From NCBI GenBank assembly GCA_004335835.1, contig RWJK01001604.1:88-48083 (forward strand): a stretch of 47,996 nucleotides of DNA. Reading direction: 5' to 3'. This document shows, piece by piece, positions 11,716-22,876 of the stretch. A program made the translations under genes and the position numbers. Each line of letters begins with the position of its first letter. Position 1 is the stretch's first letter. The notes beneath the pieces were generated by a model. It saw nothing but the letters and a program-made list of their open reading frames with translations. It was not told the origin of the DNA and made no database searches. The stretch comes from Scenedesmus sp. ARA3 (taxonomy: Eukaryota; Chlorophyta; Chlorophyceae; Sphaeropleales; Scenedesmaceae).

Positions 11716-14700
11716 GCAGCAGCAGGCGGAGCTGCAGCAGCAACATCACAGCAGCAGGTGAGCCGGCATGAGTTGTGGGTGGTGAGCAGAAGGGATCCTC
11801 CTGCTGACTGCCTGTGGCTCCAGGTTCCCTGCTTGCGCGCAGCAGTGCTGCGCGGCCGTTGCGGAAGCGTAGTGTCAGTGGTAAGCCTTCTGCAGGTGGC
11901 TCTTGCTGCAGGTGGTTCATACGCAGGTGCGCGCAGTGCTGTTGGTTTCTTGCCTGCCTGGCGGATCGCCCGGGTCTAGCATATTGCCGCTCTGCTGTCA
12001 GGCCTGGTGTTGTATGGGGGTTGAAGTGTGGGGGTGGAAGTGCTATTGCCACTTCCACATGAGCAGCGGTGCTGTTGGAGCTGGCTTAGCGGCTGTATGC
12101 TGTGTCCTGCAAGCTGCTCTTGCCTTTGGGTTGTGTTATGCATAAGCTCGAGCCCTGAGGCGTGCTGCTGTGCTGTTGGTTTGATTGCACTTCTTTGAGG
12201 GTGGAGACAGCAGGACGGGTATCAGCTACATGCTGCTGACAGGGGTACAGCGAGTGTGCAACCGACAGGGGGTATTCTGCCGTTGGGGATGCTATGCATT
12301 GTTGCTGCTGGACGGAAGTGTCAGCTGCAGGGTGCTTCCTGCATGTTGATTAGGTATTGCTTGCTGTTGGTCGAGGGCTGTGTGGTATCCAGGATACCCT
12401 TACAGCACCACACTTAGTGCATTCAGATGAAACAAGTTCAACAGAACCAATTGCTCCCATCCATATGCAGACACCTGGCTGTTACTGTTGTGCTGGGAAC
12501 ACACCGGATCTGTCCTGAGGTGGCTGCAGCACTGCCACACTCTTGCTGAGCAGCTGCCGATTGTTCCCTGTTCACCGCTCAGTTCAGTGCTTTGTTCAGT
12601 GCTCTGTTCAGTGCTGTTTTGTGTGCCTGTGAGTGTCATTTGTGCACATACCAGCACAACACTCACATGCTGAAGCTGTGTTGTCTAGTGTCAAGGTTCT
12701 TCTGTGAGCAGCTTTGCTTGCGGGACGGCTGTGTGTGCACGTCTTCGCAGGTGCATGTTTACAGTGTATATGCAGCTTCATCTTACTGGACGAGCGCTGC
12801 ACCGCCGTTGCTCTCATTTGACGGTGTTCCCTGTGATGAGTAGCTCCGTAGACTTTCCATGCACTCCAGCATCCTCTGCTTTTGCATGTCAGCATGCTGC
12901 ATGTTTGAGCCTGTGTTGTGCTACACTGTGATACAGCAGCGTGCTATTGTTGCTCATCATCAAATCAGCATTCAAGCCTACCCTGTGATGCGGCACGCCG
13001 CCATGTCATGGCAGTCTGCCGCATCACGATGTAGGCTTGATTTCCGATTCGATGACGAGCAACAATGGCATGGTGCTGTATAACAATGATTGTTGCTTTG
13101 TGTGCTTGTTGTTGACCTGCGCTGGTCTTTTTGCAGCTGAGTGTCTGCAGCCAGGTAGTGTAGTGTCAGCAACACAGCTTTGGTTGCGCCCTCTGATCAA
13201 CCCAACCCTGCTCCACTAACGCAGCATTCCAGCCTGCTTGCTCCTGACGTGTATGCATGCATTGCGCTGTAGCTATGTCCATATGCATGCATCTGCCCCA
13301 TTGCTCGGCAACAAGACACGATACCCCTGCCATAAATGCTCCCTGCTGCTGACTAGGTCTGCCCAATCACCTGCTGGCTCTGTGCCTTCCAACTGGCTGC
13401 TGCCCCTCTGCTAGGTCCCGCGTGGTGTGCAGCTGCTGCTTTACTGCATGCTGCACAACTGCAGCAGGGCTGCTGCTTGCATCAGAGGACAGGCTGTGCA
13501 GCTGCGAGCTGGTGTCAAGCAGTGCAACAGCAGCAGCGTCTGTCTTTTTGGGCAGCAGGACAGCCCTTGCCGGATGTGAGCCAGTGCCTGCTGGATGGGG
13601 CTGCAGCTGGTGCTGGTGCCGATGCCACAATTATTGGTGTGCAGCAGCTGCACATGTCAACTGCTAGTTACTGCCGCGGCTGATCTTCGGCTGGCACACG
13701 GTGCGAGCGGGTACAGGCAGCGCTGCTGGATGTTTCTGTTTTGAATTGCCTTGATGACAGCAAATGCGATGGCAGCAGTGGATGGCTGATCCCCTTTTCT
13801 GCAGCGTCAGTCGCCTGCATCTGCTGGGTGTTCTCCTTTATACAGCCTGTAATGTGGGAAGGGTTTTGAGGTCCAAACTTGGAGCATGCCTGTTTCCGAC
13901 TAATGGCAGACATTGCTTTTGGCAGTTGCCGCCAGCTTGCAGCATGCTGCAGATTGTGTGAGCTACTTTGTGCTGCTGGCTGCTACACCTTGCCAGCAAC
14001 TGCTTGACGCCAACAAGCCTGACACTGGCACTCTGCAGCAGCAGGAGCTGCGTCTCATTGGGATGGTTACCAGTGCACTCAGTGGCAGGTCAGCCGCCGC
14101 TCTGGCAGTGCTGCGCAGCAAGCTCATTGTGGGTTCACTTCAGCAGCTTGCTCTGACCACAGCTTGCACTGCATTGCCTTACAAGTGCGGCCATCTTTGT
14201 TTGCGTGGCGGCCTTGCTTGTGCGTGTCAGCCGCATGCAAAGGGTGGGCCCTGGCACAATGTTAGGGTCTCAGAGTCAATGGCATTAATGGCACTGGCGT
14301 GTGTCAGGCAGTTGCCGCATGCTGCGCTCACAGGCCGGGGCTGGGTGGTGCAGTTGGAGGAGGGCAGGCAGCATTGCTTGGCTGGAGCGAGTTGCATTGC
14401 GGTGGCATCAAGTTTTTGTTGAGTTACATGGTCTGCGGGCGGCGACTGCTTGCTGTGATAGCAGTTGGCATGTGCTGTGCGCTGACTAGATCTTGTCTGC
14501 ACAAAATAAACCTTGGTGCATGGAGGAGCGGGGAGCGTGCAAGTGTGGCACAGTTAAAAACAGATTGTGCCTGCCGGGTGAGGTGGCCAAGGTGTTAACA
14601 TGATGCTGGAACAGGTACTGTTGCTATGGCCTGATGGGTGACGTGCTGCTGATAGCTTGCAGCAGCTGCAGACCTTCAAAGAGTGACAGCTGGCTGTGTG

Positions 14701-15377
14701 CAGCATGCCATGTCACATGGCAGACGTTTTGGTCACCAAACTACACGGTGTAGTGTGTGCACACACGTGCAGCGTTTGGCGCAGCGGCTGGCGGCAACCA
14801 GTGTGATCTGCTGCTTCAGCAGCAAGCTGCTGTCAGCCACTGAGTCGGTTGTCATGCAGCAGCACTCTGAGAAAGCGAAAAGGCGAAGCAGGAGCAAGGC
14901 CGCTCGGCCGTCCTGCATGCTGGTGTTCAACCAGCCCAGCAAGCATTGCTGACCATGAATCTCATGGACACACCTTACAGCCTTAAATGCTTGTTCCATC
15001 GTAAGACATTGCCAGATATCAAGCGAGGAGTACAGTTGGTGGAGTTCCCTTCATGGGCAACCAGCAAATGACTTTCTGAACATCACGTGAACGGCCAACT
15101 GCAGGTGTTGTGCTGCGATTACCTCGCACTCACTGTGCTTCGGTCGTCCAGTATAGGCCAAACTGCAATCTTAATTAGCAATGCAGGTACGCAATCAGCA
15201 CATATGCATATGTGGCCGCGCCGAATCCAACCACAAGATTGCCGGCAGACCAGACGCTGACAGACCCCCGGACCCTGAGTGGGCAGTAACACACGGAAAG
15301 GCCATTGGCCTGCAACCCGGCTACAACACGTTTCCTTGTGGTGGGTTTCTTGTTTCAATTCTTCTTCGCCAGCAGTC
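11716..15377. other. KH gene 3' UTR and intergenic DNA; no confirmed gene
   Basis: The 5' part is T/G-rich + strand 3' UTR. A TGTAA poly(A) candidate is at 13848-13852. Around 13996-14190 a + strand frame shows a more protein-like segment (QLLDANKPD ... ELRLIGMVTSALSG), and around 14854-14950 another has a short basic stretch (EKAKRRSRSK). I could not join them into a gene with a start and closing phases, so a small unrecognised gene is possible but unproved. The last ~300 bases are the presumed promoter and leader of the SpoVS-like gene. Confidence 0.4.
13848..13852 (+). terminator. Candidate poly(A) signal TGTAA, KH gene
   Basis: This is the only clear TGTAA I found on the + strand downstream of the KH stop codon and before the next gene. 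Use would mean a 3' UTR of ~2.1 kb, long but similar to the thioredoxin case. Confidence 0.3.
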
Positions 15378-18300
15378 ATGGCATTGCTACACTTTCCGAA
15401 GTCGCTGAACGCGTGCAGCAGGCGGGGCAACGCCTCCATAGGAGCAAATGTTAGTGTGTTGAATGTTCCTTCAGTGAGGTGCGAAAGCGTGCTGGCTGCA
15501 GTGTTCGTTCCTCCGTCACTGTTGCCTTACCCTGCGATGACCGCGTGCCCGGCCTCACAGAGCAACCACTGGTCACGATCGCCACACCAACAGTATCGTC
15601 AACATCTAAAGAATTACTTATGCCATTGACCGCTTCGCATCCTGTCGCCTTTCCGCTGCTTTTGTTGCTGCTGACCTCAGGTGTGCAGCGCCTGCACTGC
15701 ACCGTGCCCAGGCCAGCAGCAGGCGCCAGTTTGTCTACGGTGCAGCAGCTACTGCGGAACCTGCAACCTCTGATGCAGCTGGCGTGCAAAGCAGTGATGC
15801 TGCAGACACCCTGCCGCAGGCGCAGCAGCAGCAGCAGCAGCAGCGCAAGGCGCCAAAGCAGCAGCAGGAACGGGAGAAGGCAATCATTGTGGGAGAGAAG
15901 CCAGCTGCTAACTCCCTGCTGCGCAGACTGGAGCAGGTGACCTCTATTGCTGCTGTTGACTTCTGCAGCACGCAACATCTACTGGCAGCTGCCGTCTGCG
16001 TCTGTGCAAGCATACGAGCCCTACCGCACGAGCCCACTTTTCGTGCAAGCCCAGTGTGTGGCTGCCTGCGTGTGTACACTGTCACCATGCTACCTGAACA
16101 TGTTACATGATGTCAGTTTCATGTGTGCACTGTCACCCTGCCACCATAAACACGTAAGTTTTATGTGTACACGGTCAGCTTGCTACTTCAACACCTGTCT
16201 TACGTATGTACACTGTCACTCTGCTACCCGCAGGTCCCCCAGACCACGCTGCGTGCCATGAGCAGCAGCGAGCAGCACACCTACAAGGCCATCTCAACAG
16301 TTGCCATCGCACAGGGCCTCCTGCAAGACCCTACTAAGGTTCTGCTGTATGTGCCTTTCACAAAGTGCAAAGCCTTCACAGCGATTGTCCTACCCACAAG
16401 CTCCCGCGTGCAGCAGCGCAGCGCAGCACTGTCAGCCTCCAGTAGCGCCGCAGGCAGCAGCAGCAGCAGCGGCAGCATCACCCGGCTGCAGGTCAAACGT
16501 GACACAGATGCAGATGCGCTGGCCAAAACCCTGAGCTTTGAACTGGTCAAACATGGCAGCGCGGTGCTAGAGAGCAGCGGCGCTGCTGCTACAACAGCTG
16601 CGGCCGCGGCGCTGCAGGCGGTGCGGCAGCAGATGCTGACTCGGGGCTACGAGCTGGGAGTTATGCCGCGCTTTGAGGAGCAGCGGGTGAGCTTGTTTGA
16701 CTTTCTGGAATGAGTGTGGGTGGAAATGTTGCTGCTGTTGTTGATGATGAAGGGTGCGGCAGCAGATGCTGACTCGGGGATACGAGCTTGGCGTGATGCC
16801 ACGCTTTGAGGAGCAGCGGGTGAGTTTGTTTGACTTTCTGGAATGATGGTGGCTGGAAATCGGGGTGTTGTTGATGATGAAGGGTGCGGCAGCAGAGGCT
16901 GACTCGGGGATACGAGCTTGGAATTATGCCTTGCTTCGAGGAGCAGCGGGGGAGGCTGGCGCTTCGGAACAACTGCCGCTTTTTGTGACTGTGTATAGCT
17001 GCTGCGTACCTGTGCGTACAAGCCTTGCACACACATCCCTGTCATGTGCATGCATGCCTTGTCCTTTGTTTTCACAAGCATCGTGTATCGCATAGCGTCA
17101 TAATACCAACACATGCTGCCATGCCACTGGTCATCTCTCCCATATCCATCCCTGTGTTTGCTGTATCTGTTTTTACTGTATGCAGATCACTGTGCTGTGC
17201 CAGCAGTCGTCCTGCAAGAGCTGCTCATCTTATCCTCTGCTCAGCCTTCCTGCTTCTTCCTTGTTCTCATGCTTTATGTTTTGTGTTGTGTTTTTTTCTG
17301 CATGCAGATCACGGTGCTGTGCCAGCAGTCGTCCTGCAAGAGCTGCTCATCTTATCCATGATCAGCCTTCCTGCTTCCTCCTTGTTCTCAGGCTTTATGT
17401 TTTTTGTTGTATTCCCTGCATGCAGATCACGGTGCTGTGCCAGCAATTCGTCCTGCAAGAGCTGCCGGTGCCCATCTTATTGATGCTCGGCTGCCCTGCA
17501 TCCTCCTTGTCCTCATACTTCTGTTTGTGTGGTGCGTTTCCTGCATGCAGATCACGGTGCTGTGCCAGCAAGTCGTCCTGCAAGAGCTACCGGTGCCTCG
17601 CGTGACGCTGCCACGCACAGACGCAAAGCCACTCGACGCCGCAGCCGCAGCAGCCAACGCCATGCTGGCAAAGCAGCGGCGCGTGCAGCTGCTGCTGCCG
17701 CCCACTCAGCTGCCGCGCCTCAGCGGGATGCTGCACCAAGTCATCCAGCCGGCTGCTGCTGCTGCTACTCCTGCTGCTGCTGCTGCTGCTGCTGCTGGGG
17801 AGGAGAAGGCGGAGCAGCAGCAGGCGCCGCGGGGCAGGGGCAGGGGCGGCCGGGGACAGCAGGAGAAGCGACGTAAGTGGACGCGGCTGGGCTGATGTTG
17901 TTGTTGGCTTGCTGCTGTTATCAGTGAAGTGTTAGCAGGTGTGCCCCCTTAAAAAATGCGCAGCTTCCAGGATGTGCAGATGTGCAGCTCTTGAAGCATG
18001 CCTGTATAGCGTTGCTCTGACGCCTGCTCTGCAGCATAACCGCATAAACCGGTCTGTCGCTCACGGCAGGCTGGGCAATTTGACGACTCTGTATCTGAAC
18101 CAGGTTTGAAACTATCACCGCGCCTGCTCGGCCGTCGCATCTGCTTCGCTGCATCTGCAGGCCTGCTGCTGGTGTGGCCCCCCAGCACAGCTGCTCAGCT
18201 GCTTGAAAGCTTGGAACTCATGTGTTTGAACTGATATCCATTCCTGCTGTGCCGTTGTTTTCGTTTGCAGGCCTGCTGCTGGTGTGGCCACCCAGCACAG

Positions 18301-18588
18301 CTGCTCAGCTGCTTGAGAGCTTGGAACTCATGTGTTGGAACTGATACCAATTCCTGCTGGGCCGTTGTGTGTGTTTGCAGGCCTGCTGCTGGTGTGGCCG
18401 CCCAGCACAGCCTACCAGCTGCTTGAGAGCTTGCAACTCATGTGTTTGAACTAATAACCATCCCTGCTGTGCTGTTGTGTTCATTTACAGGCCTGCTGCT
18501 TGTGTGGCCACCTAGCACAGCCGACCAGCTGCTTGAGAGCCTGGAGCAGCTCAACCAGTTTGCAACAGCAGCAATGGCAGAGGAGGCC

Positions 18589-18621
<33 letters not shown>

Positions 18622-21034
18622 CCGGCAGCAGCCCCTGCAGAACCCGCAGCACTCGATGCTGCTGCAGCTGCCAGTGATGTGGCGCCGCTGCTGCAGCTGC
18701 AGCTGCGCCGCAGCCGGCTCACCAGCATTCCCACCCCGCAGGATTCAAGCCTGTCTGGTGCAGGGATTGGAGCAGACCGCAAGCCGGCTGTAGCTACCGC
18801 TGAGTCATCTGTTTCCGGGCTTGCTGGTGCGATTGAGGCTCGAGTGTCACGAGCAGGTGCAGCTTGGCTCTGGAGCGATGGCAGTGAGCAAGCGCAGGCG
18901 ACAGCATGGCAAGCGCTGCTGCTAGCGAGCAGCAAGATGGATGCAGCAGATGGGGCAGGGGGCCTGCTAGCTCTAGTTGATGTGCAGCCGCTGCAGCAGC
19001 AGCAGCAGCAGCAAGCTGCAGCAGAGCAGCAGGAGCCGCCGCAGGCAGATGCACTGCCCGAGCAGCAGCAGCAGCAGCAGCAGCGAGGGCGGGGTGGGCA
19101 GCAGCGCGGGCGGCGGCAGCAGCAGCAGCAGCAGCAGGGGCAGGGGCAGGGGCAGGGGCACAAGCTGAAGATGCTGATTGTGAGGGACAGCGACATTGCT
19201 CGGAGCATCTTGCAGGTGGGTGCTAGCTGCGCTGCTGGTTTCATCAGAAGCCGCGTGTGTTCTAATTTAATTTTGTTTAGCGGCACGCTCGGCCAAACAG
19301 CTTTGAGCATGCTGTGTATGTGTATCTCAAGCAGCTTAGGTTGTGCTGTTCCGCTGCTCTTGACAACTCGCCAAAACATTAGCCTGCGCTGTCAAGGCTA
19401 ACCAGCCCAGGCCATTCGAGCATCTGTTATATGCTTCGGCTGGGCATGCGTGTGTGCTGCTGCCGACCGACAGCTCATGCCTATCTGCACTCACGGCAAT
19501 CACACCCGTGTTCACTGATCATAACTTTGATGTGCTGCTGCTGCTGCTGCTGCTGCTGCAGTCCCCCAATGCACCCCTGGAGGTCTCCGTTACGGCGGAC
19601 CTCTGGCCGCTCCTCAAGTTTGCGACAGCAGCCAACACCTTCCTGCCCGTGACAGCAGCAGCAGGCACAGGGGCCCTTGTGATGCTGCCTGCAGTGCTGC
19701 CTGCAGTGCCTGCAGAGCCTGCACCTGTTGCTGTTGACTACCGCTTTGATGACGCAAAGCAGCAGCTGGTGCCGTATGCGATCCGGCTGCAGCGCTTCAC
19801 TGGGAGCCTGCCGGAAGGTGCGTTGCCCCTGCTGGGCATTATGACACATAGCGCCGAATATGCTTGGGATTTAGGGTTTGCTGCATGGCTTGGGAACCCT
19901 TATGCGATGTGGCTGCAGTGCTTCACTGGGAGCTTGCCGGAAGGTGCGTTGCCTCTGCTGCGTGTGATACTTATCGCTGTATTTGCTTGGGTTTTAGGGT
20001 TTGCTGCATGGCTTGGGAACCTGTATGAGATCCGGCTGCAGCGCTTCACTGGGAGCTTGCCAGAGGGTGCGTTGCCTGCAGCGGATGTATCATGTAGCAG
20101 CGCACATGTGTTGCTGCCATTTGTGTGTGCATGGCGGTGTCGCATGCAATGTCAATTCACCGCGGATCACATGGCGCTGCAGCGGCAATTTGCATGCATG
20201 AGTGCAATGACTGCGCCCCACAGCTCTTGCCGCACACTCGCTCCGCTCTACATCTGCTGACAGCTCGTCCTTACGCACTCCTCCTGCTTAACCTGCTGCT
20301 GCTGCTGCTGCTGCTGCTTCAAACTGCTGTGTCCAGGCATGGAGGTCAACGAGTCAAACAGCTGCGCGTGTCACTTTCTGCAGACCCCATCAACATTCTT
20401 TCATCAATGTGCTCGTCCCTAACCCTGCTGCTGCTGCTGCCTTGCAACCACACCTGCAGGCATGGAGGTCAACGAGTCAAACCAGCTGCGCGTGTCACTT
20501 TCCACAGACCCCATCAAGCTGCGTGACGCAATCGTGGCCAAAGTGCTGCAGCAGCAGCCAGCCAGCGTTCGCTTTGTGGGGCCCCTGGGCCGCGCCCCGC
20601 CACTGCTTACCATTGCAATGGCAGCTGTAGCAGCTGCGAGGGTGCGGCTACAGCAGAAAGGGGCTCCGATGGATGTGGGGGTTATGCCATATGCAGAGAC
20701 GCTGCTGGGCCCCGCTGCTGCTGCTGCTGCTGCTGCTGGGGGTGTAGAGGGTGCAGAGGGTGAGTCAGGTGCTGCTGCTGCTGCTGGAAGGAAGCAAGGG
20801 AGGAAGGGTCAAGGCAGGCGGCAGCAGGGCGGTGCGGGGGTTACAGCGCAGGCGGGGCGAGTGGTGTTCAGTTTGAGGCTCGTGGCCATGCCTGCTGTAG
20901 CTGGCGCAGGCGCTGCTGCTGCTGGTGCTGCTGCTGGTGCTGCGGAGCCTGCAAGTGAGCCGCAGGCAGCAGCTGACGCTGCTGCCAGCAGCAGTGCACA
21001 AGTTGCAGCAGGGAGCATGCTGGATGCTGTTTGA
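15378..21034 (+). CDS. Plastid-targeted multi-module SpoVS/Alba-like protein with RGG boxes, 7 exons
   Basis: Exons 15378-15478, 15681-15936, 16234-16686, 17551-17872, 18491-19215, 19562-19817, 20460-21034; all phases close, giving 895 residues. Residues 1-~60 look like a chloroplast transit peptide (MALLHF start, VRCAA motif at the exon 1/2 join). The C-terminal module (~712-865) matches the SpoVS pattern: LRVS-x(3)-DP start, a VGPLGRAPPL turn, an Ala-rich helix with AAARVRL, then a PYAE strand and a final hydrophobic strand. Module A (~100-177) starts with the Alba-like IIVGEKP; further related segments lie at ~201-292 and ~601-704. Poly-Gln, poly-Ala and RGRG/RGG stretches connect them. 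SpoVS is a bacterial sporulation factor of the Alba-like fold; Alba proteins bind RNA or DNA. A plastid nucleic-acid-binding role is inference. The module assignments are by eye. Confidence 0.82.
16070..16233 (+). repeat. Short tandem repeats leading to the SpoVS exon-3 acceptor
   Basis: A ~43-48 bp unit with the core ACACTGTCACCATGCTACC occurs about four times, decaying, and the last copy ends in the functional ACCCGCAG acceptor. The period is shorter than at other introns. Confidence 0.75.
16610..16955 (+). repeat. Three copies of the SpoVS exon-3 3' edge and donor
   Basis: The last ~60 coding bases of exon 3 and ~65 bases of following intron recur. The real donor is GT 16687, copy 2 has an intact CGG|GTGAGT with GT 16820, and copy 3 near 16937 has lost the GT (CGGGGGAGG). 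Copy 2 also has CAG before it at 16760-16762, so 16763-16819 is a 57-nt in-frame candidate exon. Confidence 0.9.
17160..17610 (+). repeat. Four copies of the SpoVS exon-4 acceptor
   Basis: ATGCAG|ATCACGGTGCTGTG-type starts lie at 17186, 17308, 17426 and 17551 (spacings 122, 118, 125). Copies 1 and 2 have lost one base after CAGCA relative to the real exon, so they would frameshift. Copy 3 stays in frame for about 15 codons. Only copy 4 continues as exon 4. Confidence 0.9.
18150..18545 (+). repeat. 110-bp x4 tandem array of the SpoVS exon-5 acceptor
   Basis: Acceptor plus exon start GCCTGCTGCT occurs at 18161, 18271, 18381 and 18491, spaced exactly 110 bp. The intron part (AACTCATGTGTTTGAACTGA...) is repeated with it. 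The copies encode the LLLVWPPSTA start of exon 5 with small substitutions; only the fourth continues. Confidence 0.93.
19780..20080 (+). repeat. Three copies of the SpoVS exon-6 3' edge and donor
   Basis: The CTTCACTGGGAGC..GGAAG|GTGCG edge occurs with GT at 19818 (real), 19944 and 20067; spacings 126 and 123. All three keep the donor and the GTGCGTTGCC intron start. Confidence 0.9.
20330..20520 (+). repeat. Two copies of the SpoVS exon-7 acceptor
   Basis: CAG|GCATGGAGGTCAACGAG occurs at exon-like start 20337 and at the real start 20460, 123 bp apart. The first copy is followed by ~60 bases related to the SpoVS start and then intron. A CTG run precedes the first copy. Confidence 0.9.
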
Positions 21035-21245
21035 CTGCAGCAGGGTGGCTGAGAAAGCAGCAGCGGAGGCTGGTTGGAGCTCGACAGCGTTGACACGCAC
21101 GCACCGTGCAAGCTGCCGCCAGTCACAGTGCTTGAGTTGCAGCAGGTAGCATGATGGTTGGCTGCAGCAGGGTGGCTGAGGCAGCAGCAGCAGAGGCTCG
21201 TTCAGGCTCCTAGTGTTGACGTGCATGCAACATGCAAGCTGCTGT
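20995..21245 (+). repeat. Tandem duplication across the SpoVS gene stop codon
   Basis: The last codons (encoding VAAGSM) and the first ~100 bases of 3' UTR recur about 134 bp later (GTTGCAGCAGG at 21002 and 21136, GGCTGCAGCAGGGTGGCTGAG-like block following in both). This shows the duplication process is not limited to splice sites. Confidence 0.75.
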
Positions 21246-21550
21246 CAGTTGACTCAAAATTGCAGTCCTGCAGTTGCAGGAGCAGGAGCATGGGTGTGGC
21301 ATTCTGCATATGCTGCGGTGTTTTTGTTGTTGAAGGTGGTTAAAGTACTACCATAATACTGTGACAGCTGGGGGAAGGGACTTGGTAGTATATTCTGGTC
21401 GGGAAAAAGCAGCCTGCACCAGAGGGCTGGCTCAGATTACTACATGCTGCTGCTGCGATGGTGGTCTGTGTTATGTTTTCTCTGCAAGCAGTTTGTGAGC
21501 TTGATCACCACACATGGTTACGGTAGTTTGCAGCAGACATATGAAGGCAG

Positions 21551-21668
21551 CTGGCAGTCAACAGTGCTTGTTGAGAAGAACATGACACATGGTGCTTGGG
21601 CCTCCAAGAACTTGGAGGCCCAAGCACCACGTGTCATGTTCTTCTTAACAAGCACTGTTGACTGCCAG
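21551..21668. repeat. 118-bp near-perfect palindrome (possible small-RNA hairpin)
   Basis: Left arm 21551-21608 and right arm 21611-21668 are reverse complements over 58 bp with two mismatches, separated by only AA. The arms begin CTGGCAGTCAACAGTGC and meet at GGGCCTCCAAG. Transcribed, it would fold into a ~58-bp stem, with one mismatch becoming a G-U pair. There is no TIR/TSD sign of a transposon at the ends. It lies within the presumed 3' UTR of the SpoVS-like gene. It could be a miRNA/siRNA precursor or a recent inverted duplication. Confidence 0.92.
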
Positions 21669-22058
21669 GGGCGTTTTGCTGTGCCCTGCTTTGAAAACTG
21701 TGTTGTTTGCAACAGCAGTGGACCTGCTCAAAAGTGTCATGGACGCAGCAGGGAGCCTCATTGACACAGCAGGAGTTGCTATCTAGGCACAACAACTTGC
21801 TTGCAAGCAGGCAGGTTTACAAGTTTTCCACATATATTTTTTCTGGCTGGGAAGCGGCATCGGCTGCTGCCCAAACCAGGGCAGCTGAAGTTTTGCACGC
21901 ACTGCGGCTGCAGCTGCTGGCACTGCTGCTTGCTTGTACTTGACGGTTTGCACTCTGTAACGTGAAAGGTCTCAACTAAATGGGTGACCTTGTGATGGTG
22001 GTGCACGCCTGGACGCTGCATACTTGTGACAAATTTGACAAACAAATCTGATCAATAT

Positions 22059-22063
22059 TGTAA
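22059..22063 (+). terminator. Candidate poly(A) signal TGTAA, SpoVS-like gene
   Basis: TGTAA lies ~1.0 kb after the stop codon and ~280 bp before the next start codon. An earlier candidate is at 21956-21960. Either would include the palindrome in the mRNA. Confidence 0.4.
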
Positions 22064-22346
22064 CAGGCGAGTGAGCGCAGTCTGGACTCATCTGCTTGCC
22101 ACGCCAGCCAGGGTGTGCAGCTCGCTAATGCGTTGGCCATTGCAATTTGGCGGTCGAACTGCGCGAGTGGTCAACTCACGTTACTTTGACCCAGTAGACC
22201 CTGAACCTGCCTGTTACACAAGCTGCCCAGCTTCTGCAAGTAAATCTTGTTGCTGGGTCAGTTGCCGCTCTAACGTTGAAAGTTTAAACATCTTGGCAAA
22301 AAACCTTTGAGTATTAGAGTGGCTTTTTCGGGGTCAGCCGGATCAC

Positions 22347-22520
22347 ATGATCGTCTCACGACACCCGTTGTATGCACGGCTGGAAGTACGGGGCTGCACG
22401 AGGCACAGGAGGGTCGCCGTGCATGCCGGGGCATCCAAAACTACTCGGAACGCAGAAACGACGTTAAACAAGTACTTCACCGCGCTCGTAGCAGGTAGGC
22501 ACGAGAGCTGCAGCGGAAGC

Positions 22521-22552
<32 letters not shown>

Positions 22553-22829
22553 ATGATGATCATGCCCAGCAAAATCGGCAGTTCATAGTTTTCCTAACCC
22601 TTTCAAGCCATGTTGACCGGTAGGTTACATTGTTCATCGTTCTTTAGTGCAGCATGCTGAGCAATGATGGCTCCTGCAGAGCTGCATTCACCTGACTGCC
22701 GTTGCTGCTGCTTCTGCTGTTGCCACCAGGGCACATGCATGCCATCAGCACCTAGGCATCCGTATGTGTAACAGTATGCACGCCCTACGTGACCTTCAAA
22801 CTGATGTGCCTGTCTGCGTCTCTCTGATG

Positions 22830-22876
<47 letters not shown>

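Larger units (their letters stand above)
21035..22346 (+). other. SpoVS gene 3' UTR, palindrome, and leader of the SET gene
   Basis: No coding signal. It holds the 3' UTR repeat, the palindrome at 21551-21668 and TGTAA at 21956-21960 and 22059-22063. About 280 bases from there to the SET start codon would be promoter and leader; I see no clear TATA box. Confidence 0.5.

Noticed and set aside
19866..20005. TTTAGGG-like motifs (GATTTAGGGTTT, GTTTTAGGGTTT)
   Set aside because: Only single telomere-like units, each part of the 123-126 bp donor repeat; not a telomeric tract.
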